A stretch of 15,347 bases of DNA, from the NCBI GenBank assembly GCA_002336855.1, contig DDEV01000016.1, positions 32,367-47,713 on the forward strand, written 5' to 3'. Position 1 is the first letter of the stretch; the number at the start of each line of letters is the position of its first letter. Shown here piece by piece: positions 1-6,877 of the stretch. The DNA comes from Leucobacter sp. UBA1945. GTDB lineage: Bacteria > Actinomycetota > Actinomycetes > Actinomycetales > Microbacteriaceae. The notes under the pieces are model-generated. The model made no database searches and was not told the DNA's origin. It saw only the letters and a program-made list of their open reading frames with translations. A program made the translations under genes and the position numbers.

Positions 1-986
1 TTGCGAACCACCTGCTCGAGCTCCGACGCACCCGGGGCATCACCACCATCGCCGACCTGACCTGGACCAGCGACCTCGATCGGCTTGGGGCAGCCCTGGC
101 GGGCGCCGGCAAGCTGCCGGTTCGGCTGCGCGGATACGAGATGTCGAGCCCTGGCGCGAGGGCCTCGGTGCCGCTTGAGAACGGCGACGCCTGGTACCGG
201 CAGGTCGGCATCAAGATCTGGTCTGACGGCTCCCCCTGGGTCGGCAACATCGCGACCTCGTTTCCGTACCTCGACACCGCTGCCACGCGAGCGCTCGGCT
301 TTGAGCCGGGGCACGTTGGGCACGCGAACTACACGACCGAGCAGCTCATCGAGATCGGCTCGCAGTACGCGGGCGAGGGCTGGCAGTTCGCGTGCCATGC
401 CCACGGCGACGTCGCCATCGACAGCACCCTCGACGCCTACGAGGCGCTCATCGAAAAGTTCGACCTCACCGACCATCGCTTTCGGCTCGAGCACTGCGGG
501 CTCATGACGCCCGCGCAGTTCGAACGGGCGGCACGCCTCGGCGCGACCGTGAGCCTCTTCGTCGATCACATCACCTACTGGGGCGACGTGCTCGTCGATG
601 ACCTCTTCGGCGAGCGCGGCCTCGCCTACGCCGACGCGGGCGCTGCGTTCGCTGCGGGCCACCGCGCGACGTTTCACAACGATGGCACCGTGACCCCCTG
701 CGAGCCGCTGCGCAACATGGCAGTTGCCGAGACACGCACCTCTCGCACCGGCAGGCACCTCGGTGGCGGCACCGGGGTCAGCCGGTGTGACTCTCTGCGC
801 GCGCACACCTCGAACGCGGCCTGGCAACTGCGCAGCGAGCACGAGATCGGCGCGCTCTCGCCGGGGCTGTGCGCCGACTTCGCGGTGATCGATGTCGATC
901 CGCGCACCGCGGCACCCGAGGCGCTCGCCGAGGCCCGCGTGCTCGCTACCGCGGTTGACGGAGAGCTCGATACTTCGAGCGTGTAA
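1..986 (+). CDS. Amidohydrolase family 3 (YtcJ-like), 3' part only
   Basis: The reading frame is open from base 3 and ends at TAA 984-986, giving about 327 residues. The start and N-terminal part lie outside the window; whole proteins of this family are usually around 500-550 residues. Visible family marks are a VGIKIWSDGSPW strand (the lysine is at the usual metal-bridging position), a CHAHGD motif, RLEHCG, and HNDGTVTP, whose aspartate matches the catalytic Asp of amidohydrolases. It ends with the usual C-terminal beta-sandwich signature (EIGALSPGLCADFAVIDVDP). Such enzymes are metal-dependent hydrolases of amide or C-N bonds, often of N-substituted formamides or similar compounds; the substrate cannot be told from sequence. 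There is no clear partner gene. The next gene on the same strand starts 48 bases later and appears to have its own promoter. Confidence 0.9.
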   Translation, partial: ANHLLELRRTRGITTIADLTWTSDLDRLGAALAGAGKLPVRLRGYEMSSPGARASVPLENGDAWYRQVGIKIWSDGSPWVGNIATSFPYLDTAATRALGFEPGHVGHANYTTEQLIEIGSQYAGEGWQFACHAHGDVAIDSTLDAYEALIEKFDLTDHRFRLEHCGLMTPAQFERAARLGATVSLFVDHITYWGDVLVDDLFGERGLAYADAGAAFAAGHRATFHNDGTVTPCEPLRNMAVAETRTSRTGRHLGGGTGVSRCDSLRAHTSNAAWQLRSEHEIGALSPGLCADFAVIDVDPRTAAPEALAEARVLATAVDGELDTSSV

Positions 987-1022
987 CTCGGATCCGGGGG
1001 CGAGCAGCATCACTGCCCGCCG

Positions 1023-1028
1023 TACACT
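1023..1028 (+). promoter_or_regulatory. -10 element of a leaderless-type promoter
   Basis: TACACT matches the actinobacterial TANNNT -10 consensus and sits six bases before the GTG start at 1035, so transcription would begin at or next to the start codon. No convincing -35 is seen. Confidence 0.45.
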
Positions 1029-1034
1029 TGCTAC

Positions 1035-1574
1035 GTGAGTGAGCATTCGGGCATCGAGGATCGCGCGACCCGCGCCTGCACCGATGCGGTGGCCGCACTG
1101 CAGCGCGCCGGGGTGCCGCCCGAGGCGCTCGCCGAGTACGTACCAGAGGCCCGCCGCCTGCTCGTGTTTCCGAAACCGGCGACGATGCGGCCGATCGGCG
1201 AGGCGTGGCGACTCGGCTCGCTTCTGCTCGACACCGAGGGCGGGCTCTGGGCGGCAGGCCGCGCAACCCGTGCGGCGGAGCGCGGGCGTGCGGGGTATCA
1301 GTCGCTCTCGCGAGAAGAGCGGCGCGACATCGCCGCTGCGGCGCTTCGCGGCGGCTACGCGGCTGGCAGCCCGGTCAACTTTGACGCGCACCCACTTTCG
1401 CTCGACGAGGGCTGGCTGCGCGCCCAGGGCCCGGATTCTCCGATCGGGCTGGCTGGTGGCGAGGTGCGGGTGCGCTGGCGAGCTGGCGCCGCACTCGACG
1501 GAGCACCCACGCTCGAACAGTACCTGCGCGATCGCGTCGCCCTGCTTGTCGACCCGACGCTCGGGGCCGGCTGA
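1035..1574 (+). CDS. Conserved hypothetical protein, 179 aa
   Basis: This is a soluble protein of 179 residues beginning at GTG 1035. There is no Shine-Dalgarno sequence, but TACACT lies six bases before the start, which fits a leaderless transcript. I do not recognise a named domain with confidence. The N-terminal half is helical and alanine/arginine rich. A central stretch (EARRLLVFPKPATMRPIGEAWRLG, split around residues 43-66) looks conserved in character, followed by LLLDTEGGLWAAGRATRAAERGRAGYQS with a beta-turn-beta feel. No signal peptide or membrane segment is visible. It ends only ten bases before the stop of the convergent membrane-protein gene, so the two transcripts must overlap at their 3' ends. 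The codon usage and high GC agree with a real gene; the function is unknown. Confidence 0.75.
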   Translation: MSEHSGIEDRATRACTDAVAALQRAGVPPEALAEYVPEARRLLVFPKPATMRPIGEAWRLGSLLLDTEGGLWAAGRATRAAERGRAGYQSLSREERRDIAAAALRGGYAAGSPVNFDAHPLSLDEGWLRAQGPDSPIGLAGGEVRVRWRAGAALDGAPTLEQYLRDRVALLVDPTLGAG

Positions 1575-1584
1575 TCCTTTTCGC

Positions 1585-2457
1585 CTATCGCTTCTTTCTC
1601 GACCTGCCACTGCGCCCGCGCTCAGCCTTGCGCTGATCTGCAAGCGAGTTCACGCCGCTCTCTGCTCGCAACTCGAGATCCGGCCGTTGCACTCGCAACG
1701 TGCTGATCACAAGCCAGACGCCGAATGGAATCGCGAGCACGCCGAGCACCCAGGCGATGTCGCCCAGATACCCGAGCGGGTCGAGCAGGTACTTCGGAAT
1801 ATTCGCGAATGCGTCTATGACCGACACGGAGTGCGCTGCCCTGCTTCCGAAAAAGATCAGGCTGGTGGCGACAAAGATCAGCACGAAGATACCTGCGATC
1901 ATGCGAATCGCGCGCTTGGCGGCCACCCGGTCTTCGGCGGTGTCGGTGAGCAGCATGTTGCTGCGCGCGGTCGCGATGGGTTTCAACCAGGCGAGCACGG
2001 GAAGCACGACTAGCACGGTGAGCAGCAGGCCGAGGAGCATCGCAAAGACCATTGCGCCCACACCGCAGAGCACCAGCGTCTGAAACAGCAGCGAGTCGCC
2101 GCCTGACGCGAGAAAGTAGTTCGAATAGTTGACCAGGTTCTCGGCCTCGATGTGTGCCCGAATCTCTGGAGTGTGCACGGCGACCGCCATCGCAACCGCG
2201 GGCACCCAGCACACCACGGCAGGCACCAAGAGGGTGCGCTGAAAGGCTACGATGACCGCACCGTCGGCCTGCTCGCTCCAGATCACACGCAGCACCGACC
2301 ATGCCGTCGGAAGCGCCGCCGACCCCCAGATCAACACCACAGTCAACAGGTCACCACCGGGGTGCATCGCCTCACGCCAGACCCCCCACACCACGAGCGC
2401 CGCCGAAAGCAGCACGAGTGCGACCAGCACAGGGTCGGCGAAGGTGCGTTTAAGCAT
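1585..2457 (-). CDS. Multi-pass membrane protein, tandem paralog B
   Basis: The chosen start is ATG 2457 (MLKRTFADPVL), giving 290 residues. It aligns with the upstream paralog's FVRGTFLDPVL and gives an 8-base overlap (ATGCTTAA) with that gene's stop, typical of coupled translation. A longer reading to 2529 is possible but would put 80 bases inside the upstream gene. About six hydrophobic segments are visible, with a conserved loop VLPVLAWLKPIATARSNMLLTDTAEDR after the fourth and IDAFANIP.....LGVLAIPFGVWLVI near the end. The C-terminus is basic (RKAERGRSGRSRKKR). I do not recognise the family and assign no function. It is clearly homologous to the neighbour through much of its length, so it most likely arose by local duplication and may form a hetero-oligomer with it. 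It converges with the 1035-1574 gene at a 10-base gap. Confidence 0.8.
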   Translation of the reverse strand: MLKRTFADPVLVALVLLSAALVVWGVWREAMHPGGDLLTVVLIWGSAALPTAWSVLRVIWSEQADGAVIVAFQRTLLVPAVVCWVPAVAMAVAVHTPEIRAHIEAENLVNYSNYFLASGGDSLLFQTLVLCGVGAMVFAMLLGLLLTVLVVLPVLAWLKPIATARSNMLLTDTAEDRVAAKRAIRMIAGIFVLIFVATSLIFFGSRAAHSVSVIDAFANIPKYLLDPLGYLGDIAWVLGVLAIPFGVWLVISTLRVQRPDLELRAESGVNSLADQRKAERGRSGRSRKKR

Positions 2458-3367
2458 CCCCCGACCCGCCCGAGTCTTCGCCCTGCGGGCGCTGTTGTTG
2501 CTGTTGCTGCCAGCGAATGCGGTCATCAAGCGCGTTCACACCGTACTCCGCGCGCTTCGCGAGGTCGGGCCGCTGCGTTCGCTTGAGCCAGATGACCAGC
2601 CAGATACCGATCGGGATCGCGAGCAGGCCGATGACGAACATCACATCGCCGTAGTAGTACTCGGGCTCTTCGAAGAACCTCGGCACGTTCGCGAATGCCT
2701 CAAGCACTGAATTTGCCGTGCCCTCTTCGCGACCGAAAATCATCAGGGTCGGAATACCGAAGGTCATCATGAGAATGACCGAGAGCATACGAATACTCGA
2801 CTTCGCTACTCGCTGATCCTCTTTGGTCTCGGTGAGCAGCATGTTGCTCTTCGCTGCACCGATCGGCTTGAACCATGCCAGCACCGGCAGTACCACGAAG
2901 ACGCTCAATCCGAGCCCCAACAGTATTCCGAAGAGCATGCCGACCAGCGCCCCCAACCAGAGAGACTGATTCAGCAGCGAACCGTCGTCGGCGTTGAAGA
3001 AGTATCGCCAGTCTCCGCGCGTCGAATCAAAGATCTCGCGAATGGCGGGGGTGTACAGCGCAATCGCGGTCGCGATTGCGGGTGGCCATGCCACGACGAT
3101 CGGCACCATGATGGTTCGCACCAGCGCGACCATGATCGCAACGCTCGCGTCTTCGCTCCAGATGACGCGTAGCACCGACCAGGCAACGGGCAACACAGAG
3201 GCGCCCATCAGCAAAAACGCGGTGAGCCCGCTGTCGTCCCCGGGGTCCGCGGCGGTTCGGTACACGCCCCACACGGCCAATCCGATAGAGGCCAACACCA
3301 AGGCAATGAGCACCGGGTCGAGAAACGTGCCGCGCACAAAGCCCGGCTCTTTGCGCTGTTCACTCAC
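2450..3367 (-). CDS. Multi-pass membrane protein, tandem paralog A
   Basis: This protein of 305 residues starts at GTG 3367. No Shine-Dalgarno is seen, but TAACGT lies seven bases before the start, as in a leaderless transcript. Hydrophobic segments run at about residues 18-36, 48-66, 78-104, 136-165, 194-212 and 242-260. Conserved with the downstream paralog are TFLDPVLIALVL, LPVAWSVLRVIWSE, VLPVLAWFKPIGAAKSNMLL, IRML, LEAFANVP and GLLAIPIGIWLVI. The loop between segments 4 and 5 (KPIGAAKSNMLLTETKEDQ) is the best conserved soluble part and is probably functional. The C-terminal tail is cytosol-like and low complexity, with a run of six glutamines (about residues 287-292) before a Gly/Ser/Asp end. 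The stop TAA overlaps the start of paralog B. I do not recognise a family and no function is claimed. Confidence 0.82.
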   Translation of the reverse strand: MSEQRKEPGFVRGTFLDPVLIALVLASIGLAVWGVYRTAADPGDDSGLTAFLLMGASVLPVAWSVLRVIWSEDASVAIMVALVRTIMVPIVVAWPPAIATAIALYTPAIREIFDSTRGDWRYFFNADDGSLLNQSLWLGALVGMLFGILLGLGLSVFVVLPVLAWFKPIGAAKSNMLLTETKEDQRVAKSSIRMLSVILMMTFGIPTLMIFGREEGTANSVLEAFANVPRFFEEPEYYYGDVMFVIGLLAIPIGIWLVIWLKRTQRPDLAKRAEYGVNALDDRIRWQQQQQQRPQGEDSGGSGDA

Positions 3368-3374
3368 CCAATCG

Positions 3375-3380
3375 ACGTTA
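3375..3380 (-). promoter_or_regulatory. -10 element of a leaderless-type promoter for membrane paralog A
   Basis: On the minus strand TAACGT fits TANNNT and is followed by seven bases and the GTG start at 3367. No clear -35 is visible. The pair of membrane genes would be one transcript from here. Confidence 0.4.
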
Positions 3381-3458
3381 GCAGGCTGTGTGCTCTGTGG
3401 TGCTGACCGTAGGCAATCGAGCCGAGCAGGTCAGGTGATTGGCAACGCCCGGTGGCTC

Positions 3459-3926
3459 CTACGTAGGCGCGTGCCCCAGCGCGTGCTCGAACACGAGCTG
3501 GGTCTGAGTCTGCGCCAGCTCGGGCCGCGAACTCAAGTGGTTCGACACGAAATCGCGAAGCCCGCTCACGCTCGGGCAAGCGATGTGCATCACGAAGTCG
3601 CGATCGCCGCCGATGATGTAGATCTGCTGCACCCCGGGCAGCTCGCGCAGCTCCTGAAAGATCTCGGTCAGTCGGTCTCGTCGGTGGCTGTGCACGCGCA
3701 CTTGTATGAGCGCCTGCACGCTGAGGCCCGCGGCTTCGGGGTCGACATCTGCGTGGTAACCGCGAATCACGCCTGCCTCCTCGAGCGCGCGCACACGGCC
3801 GTGGCAGGTCGACGCGGGAATGCCGAGTTTCTCACCGAGCTCTCTGTAGCCGATGCGGCAGTTCTGCGCGAGTTCGGCGATGAGCCTGCGGTCGAGATCC
3901 GTGAGCTGAATCTGGTTCATGCTCAT
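3459..3926 (-). CDS. Lrp/AsnC-family transcriptional regulator, possibly KynR-like
   Basis: This is a 155-residue protein (149 if the second ATG at 3920 is used; both starts are poorly marked). Residues about 6-65 form the AsnC-type winged helix (LTDLDRRLIAELAQNCRIGYRELGEKLGIPASTCHGRVRALEEAGVI). The remainder is the RAM/AsnC ligand-binding domain, with VQALIQVRV, LPGVQQIYIIGGDRDFVMHIAC and RDFVSNHL. Length and layout are normal for the family. Members usually bind amino acids or related metabolites, oligomerise and bind DNA at multiple sites. It is transcribed divergently from kynureninase. In Pseudomonas, KynR, a member of this family, controls kynurenine degradation, so control of kynU is the obvious inference here, though not shown by sequence alone. 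A minus-strand -10 candidate TAAACT lies at 3942-3947. Confidence 0.92.
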   Translation of the reverse strand: MSMNQIQLTDLDRRLIAELAQNCRIGYRELGEKLGIPASTCHGRVRALEEAGVIRGYHADVDPEAAGLSVQALIQVRVHSHRRDRLTEIFQELRELPGVQQIYIIGGDRDFVMHIACPSVSGLRDFVSNHLSSRPELAQTQTQLVFEHALGHAPT

Positions 3927-4071
3927 TGTTCTATCACGCGTAGTTTAAGAAACTGTTCATGGCTGCGATCCTTTTCTGAACATCGTTCACATATTACGTA
4001 AATTTTGCGTACGTCCATCAGAATTGACACAAGGATCGCGCTGCGCGCAGCACACGAATGGAGCACACCTC
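3927..4071. promoter_or_regulatory. Divergent control region between the Lrp-type regulator and kynU
   Basis: This 145-base AT-rich spacer must hold both promoters. Visible elements are a minus-strand -10 TAAACT (3942-3947); a perfect 13-base dyad TGAACATCGTTCA (3977-3989) with further GTTCA half-sites at 3955-3959 and, inside the regulator gene, 3915-3919; TTACGTAA (3994-4001); a plus-strand -10 candidate TAAATT (3999-4004); CGTACG (4008-4013); and a GGAG ribosome-binding site (4060-4063) eight bases before the kynU ATG. The GTTCA copies begin 40 and 30 bases apart, near whole helical turns, as expected for an Lrp-type multimer. The operator role is inference. Confidence 0.5.
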
Positions 4072-5331
4072 ATGGCCAGCATCACCACCCGCGAAGATTG
4101 TCTGCGGTTCGACGCAACCGACTCGCTCGCCTCGTTTCGCGAGCGCTTCTCGCTTCCCGAGGGCATCATCTACCTCGACGGCAACTCCCTTGGCGCGCTG
4201 CCCAAGGCCGCGCCCGAGCGGGCACTCGACGTCATCGCCCGCGAGTGGGGCACCGACCTGATCACCAGCTGGAACACGAACGACTGGTTCGACCTGCCCG
4301 TGCGCATCGGCGCGAAGCTCGCGAAGCTCGTCGGCGGCGAGTCGGGGGCGTGCGTCGCGACCGATACGACGTCGATCAACGTGTTCAAAGCGTTGGGTGC
4401 GGCTCTCGATATTCAGCGCGAGGATCACCCCGAACGCCGGGTGATCGTCTCTGAGCGTGAGAACTTTCCGACCGACCTGTACATGGTCGAGGGCATGATC
4501 GAGTTTCTCGACCGCGGCTATGAACTGCGACTCATCGACGACGAGCTCAGCGCCGAGCAGGCGATCGGCGACGACACCGCGGTCGTGCTGCTCACCCAGG
4601 TGAACTATCGCTCCGGGCGGCAGTGGAACCTGAATGGGATCACCGAACTTGCGCACTCTCGGGGCGCGCTGATCATCTGGGATCTCTGCCACTCTGTGGG
4701 TGCCGTGCCTATCGCGCTCGACGCCGCGGGCGCCGACTTCGCAGTCGGCTGCACCTATAAGTACCTGAACGGGGGCCCCGGATCCCCCGCTTTCATCTGG
4801 GTGGCCGAACGCCACGCGGGCCGTGCGCGCCAGCCGCTGTCGGGCTGGTGGGGCCACAAGAGCCCCTTCGAGATGGCGGTGTCGTTCGAACCAGTCGACG
4901 GTGCCCGGCGATTTCTGACCGGCACGCAGCCGATCATCTCGCTCGCGACCATGGAGGTCGGGCTCGACATTGCGCTCGAGGTCGACGAGCAGGCGCTGCG
5001 CGAGAAGTCTCTGGCGCTTACTTCGCTCTTCATCGAGCTCGTCGAGAGCCGCATCCCGGGTCACCCGCTGACGCTCATCACGCCGCGCGAGCATGAGGAG
5101 CGCGGCAGCCATGTGAGTTTCGTTCACCCCGAGGGGTTCTCGGTGATGAAGGCGCTCATCGCACGCGGCGTGATCGGCGACTATCGAGAGCCAGGTGTGC
5201 TGCGCTTCGGCGTGACCCCGCTCTACCTCGGATACGCCGACATCTGGGATGCGGTCGAGGCGCTGCGGCTCGTGCTCGAGAACGAAGAGTGGAACGCCGC
5301 TGAATTTCGCATTCGCGGTGCGGTGACGTAA
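4072..5331 (+). CDS. kynU: Kynureninase
   Basis: This PLP enzyme cleaves L-kynurenine (and 3-hydroxykynurenine) to anthranilate (or 3-hydroxyanthranilate) and L-alanine in tryptophan degradation. The start ATG 4072 (MASITTRED) has a GGAG site eight bases upstream and gives 419 residues, the normal length; a TTG at 4024 is in frame but lacks such a site. Fold-type I landmarks are present: IYLDGNSLGALPK near residue 33, the cofactor-binding IIWDLCHSVGAVP with Asp204, CTYKYLNGGPGSPAF with the Schiff-base Lys230, GWWGHKSPF, and TGTQPIISLATMEVGLDI in the substrate region. No tryptophan dioxygenase or kynurenine formamidase gene is in the window, so this is an isolated pathway step here. It diverges from an Lrp-type regulator and is followed after 62 bases by a reductase-like gene. 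Confidence 0.97.
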   Translation: MASITTREDCLRFDATDSLASFRERFSLPEGIIYLDGNSLGALPKAAPERALDVIAREWGTDLITSWNTNDWFDLPVRIGAKLAKLVGGESGACVATDTTSINVFKALGAALDIQREDHPERRVIVSERENFPTDLYMVEGMIEFLDRGYELRLIDDELSAEQAIGDDTAVVLLTQVNYRSGRQWNLNGITELAHSRGALIIWDLCHSVGAVPIALDAAGADFAVGCTYKYLNGGPGSPAFIWVAERHAGRARQPLSGWWGHKSPFEMAVSFEPVDGARRFLTGTQPIISLATMEVGLDIALEVDEQALREKSLALTSLFIELVESRIPGHPLTLITPREHEERGSHVSFVHPEGFSVMKALIARGVIGDYREPGVLRFGVTPLYLGYADIWDAVEALRLVLENEEWNAAEFRIRGAVT

Positions 5332-5340
5332 CGCCGGGAG

Positions 5341-5393
5341 TAGACTCGGCGCATCGCCCGCGCGGCGCGGGCAGCCCGACGAAGGGGGCCGAG
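5341..5393 (+). promoter_or_regulatory. Probable promoter, leader hairpin and RBS of the reductase-like gene
   Basis: TAGACT (5341-5346) is a -10 candidate. A perfect hairpin, GCCCGCG-CGG-CGCGGGC, lies at 5356-5372, and GAAGGGGG (5381-5388) is a strong ribosome-binding site before ATG 5394. The hairpin may also end kynU transcripts, but no T-run follows it. Confidence 0.4.
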
Positions 5394-6050
5394 ATGTCTG
5401 CGGTGCGCGTGCACAACCTGGCGGTGTCGCTCGATGGTTTTGCTACCGGCGATGACCAGCGGCTCGAGGCGCCGTTCGGCCACGCGGGCACGCGACTCAT
5501 GGAGTGGTTCTTTCCGACGGCGACGTTTCAGGGGATGACCGGCGACCGCGAGCGGCAGGCCGTCGACCCCGCAACCGAGGCAGACGACTCGTTCGCCAGA
5601 CGCACGCTCGATGGCATCGGCGTTGAGATCATGGGCGCGAACAAGTTCGGCCCTCCCGGCTGGCACGACGACCCCGAGTGGCGCGGCTGGTGGGGCGAGA
5701 ACCCACCGTTTCACACCCCCGTGATCGTGCTCACGCATCGGCCGCACGCGCCGATCGAACTCGAGGGCGGCACGACCTTTCACTTCATGAGCGCCTCCCC
5801 AGCCGAGGCGCTCGAGGCTGCGCGCTCGTTGGCCGGCGACCTCGACGTGCGGCTCGGCGGCGGCGCGACGACGGTTCGCGAGTTTCTCGCCGCAGGCCTC
5901 GTCGACATGCTGCACGTGGCGCAGGTGCCTATTCTGCTCGGCCGAGGCGAACGGCTCTGGGATGGTCTTGAGGGCCTCGAAAGCGGCTACCGGGTGGCCT
6001 CAGAGACGACGCCGAGCGGGGTCACGCATGTCGTGTTCGACCGGCGCTAA
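5394..6050 (+). CDS. RibD C-terminal/DHFR-like reductase family protein
   Basis: This 218-residue protein starts at ATG 5394 behind a strong GAAGGGGG site. It resembles the stand-alone RibD_C/dihydrofolate-reductase-like family. An N-terminal strand and loop (VHNLAVSLDGFATG) is followed by a variable insert with RRTLDGIGVEIMGANKFGP, then HTPVIVLTHRPHAPIELEGGTTFHFM. The nucleotide-binding part is DLDVRLGGGATTVREFLAAGLVDMLHVAQVPILLGRGERLW, and the C-terminal strand follows. These marks predict an NAD(P)H-dependent oxidoreductase; many members have no known substrate and it should not be read as folate metabolism. It lies 62 bases downstream of kynU but has its own -10 candidate, so cotranscription is only possible. 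Its stop is seven bases from that of the convergent Roadblock-like gene. Confidence 0.9.
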   Translation: MSAVRVHNLAVSLDGFATGDDQRLEAPFGHAGTRLMEWFFPTATFQGMTGDRERQAVDPATEADDSFARRTLDGIGVEIMGANKFGPPGWHDDPEWRGWWGENPPFHTPVIVLTHRPHAPIELEGGTTFHFMSASPAEALEAARSLAGDLDVRLGGGATTVREFLAAGLVDMLHVAQVPILLGRGERLWDGLEGLESGYRVASETTPSGVTHVVFDRR

Positions 6051-6057
6051 CTAGCGC
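6044..6057. repeat. Short dyad spanning convergent stop codons
   Basis: GCGCTA-AC-TAGCGC is a perfect inverted repeat that contains the plus-strand TAA (6048-6050) and touches the minus-strand TGA (6060-6058). It could weakly terminate transcription both ways, although no T-run flanks it. Confidence 0.3.
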
Positions 6058-6417
6058 TCAGACCTCGATGGCTGCGGCCGCCTGCTTGGTCTGCACGCGG
6101 ACCGCTCCCAGGTTCGAGCGACGGCGGTCCACGATCGACAGGAGGTAGACCGAGGGGCTCTTCGCCAAGCGGTACATCACCTGAAGCTGATCACCGATGG
6201 TGAAGGTGTTCTCTTCGAGGTGCGGGTAGTTGAGCTTCTCCATGGTCGCGTTGAAGAGCGAGGTGAACTGGGTGATGCCCGCGCCGACCACCTCGGACTG
6301 TTCGTCGCCACCTACTTGGGCGAGTGTAAAACCTGTTTCTGCATCGAGCAGCATGACCGCGATGACGCCGTCGAGGCTGCGGTGAAGGGCCGTGATCTGT
6401 TCGGAGTAGTTCGCCAT
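6058..6417 (-). CDS. Roadblock/LC7-like small protein, copy 2
   Basis: This is a 119-residue soluble protein starting at ATG 6417, with AGGA eight bases upstream. The pattern is that of a Roadblock/LC7 fold: an N-terminal helix, then GVIAVMLLDAETGFTLAQVGG, a central helix (ITQFTSLFNATMEKL), LEENTFTIGDQLQVMYRLAKSPSVYLLSIVD, and a final helix rich in Ala (VQTKQAAAAIEV). It aligns with the gene just upstream at LLDAETG/LLFDYESG, LEEN, and Q.KQAA/QIRQAA, so the two are paralogs. Roadblock proteins commonly dimerise and act as regulators of small GTPases (MglB type) or, in actinobacterial conservons, work with a histidine kinase and a GTPase. No such partner is in the window. The family call rests on pattern and is not certain. 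Confidence 0.72.
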   Translation of the reverse strand: MANYSEQITALHRSLDGVIAVMLLDAETGFTLAQVGGDEQSEVVGAGITQFTSLFNATMEKLNYPHLEENTFTIGDQLQVMYRLAKSPSVYLLSIVDRRRSNLGAVRVQTKQAAAAIEV

Positions 6418-6487
6418 TGTGTGAATCCTATGTTCGTCTGAATACGGTGTCTGAGTGTCTTGAATGGCAGGCTCGCTGCCGAAACAC

Positions 6488-6877
6488 CTAGAGCGACATG
6501 GTTTTCGCGGCCTGGCGAATCTGAAGACGGAGCATACCGACGTTGCCGTCCTCTGCAGAGATCGAGCCGAGCAGCATCACACCGGGAACCTTCTCGAGCG
6601 GGCACATCAGGGTGAACAGGTGCCCCAGCATCTGAATGTTCTCCTCGAGCGGGGCATCGATACCGGCGGTCTTCATCGCCTGCAGGTAGCTCTTCACCGC
6701 AGCACCAATGCTGCCTGCGAAGATGGTGCCGCTGACCTCGGCCTCCTCGGGATCCTCGGGAACCTCGAGCCCGGCGCCGCCGAGGATCATGCCGCTCTCG
6801 TAGTCGAACAGCAGCACCTCTCGCCCACCCTCAAGCTTCTCGAAGAGCTCTTCGGCCTGCTCTTGCAGTGATGCCAT
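6488..6877 (-). CDS. Roadblock/LC7-like small protein, copy 1
   Basis: The start is ATG 6877 (MASLQEQAEE), 129 residues, with GAGAGG nine bases before it; the in-frame TTG at 6886 would abut that site and is less likely. After an acidic N-terminal helix come EVLLFDYESGMILGGAGLEVP, an acidic insert (EDPEEAEVSG), a central helix (IGAAVKSYLQAMKTAG), LEENIQMLGHLFTLMCPLEKVPGVMLLGSISAEDG and the closing helix RLQIRQAAKTM. This mirrors copy 2, which follows after 70 bases on the same strand, probably in the same transcript. The copies differ most in the loop after the first hairpin, where this one is longer and acidic. A heterodimer is plausible. The family assignment is from pattern and is moderately sure; no GTPase or kinase gene is nearby. 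Confidence 0.7.
   Translation of the reverse strand: MASLQEQAEELFEKLEGGREVLLFDYESGMILGGAGLEVPEDPEEAEVSGTIFAGSIGAAVKSYLQAMKTAGIDAPLEENIQMLGHLFTLMCPLEKVPGVMLLGSISAEDGNVGMLRLQIRQAAKTMSL

Noticed and set aside
4024..4029. TTGACA as a -35 box, or TTG 4024 as the kynU start
   Set aside because: No -10 lies at the right distance downstream, and the ATG at 4072 has a good GGAG site and gives the normal kynureninase N-terminus.
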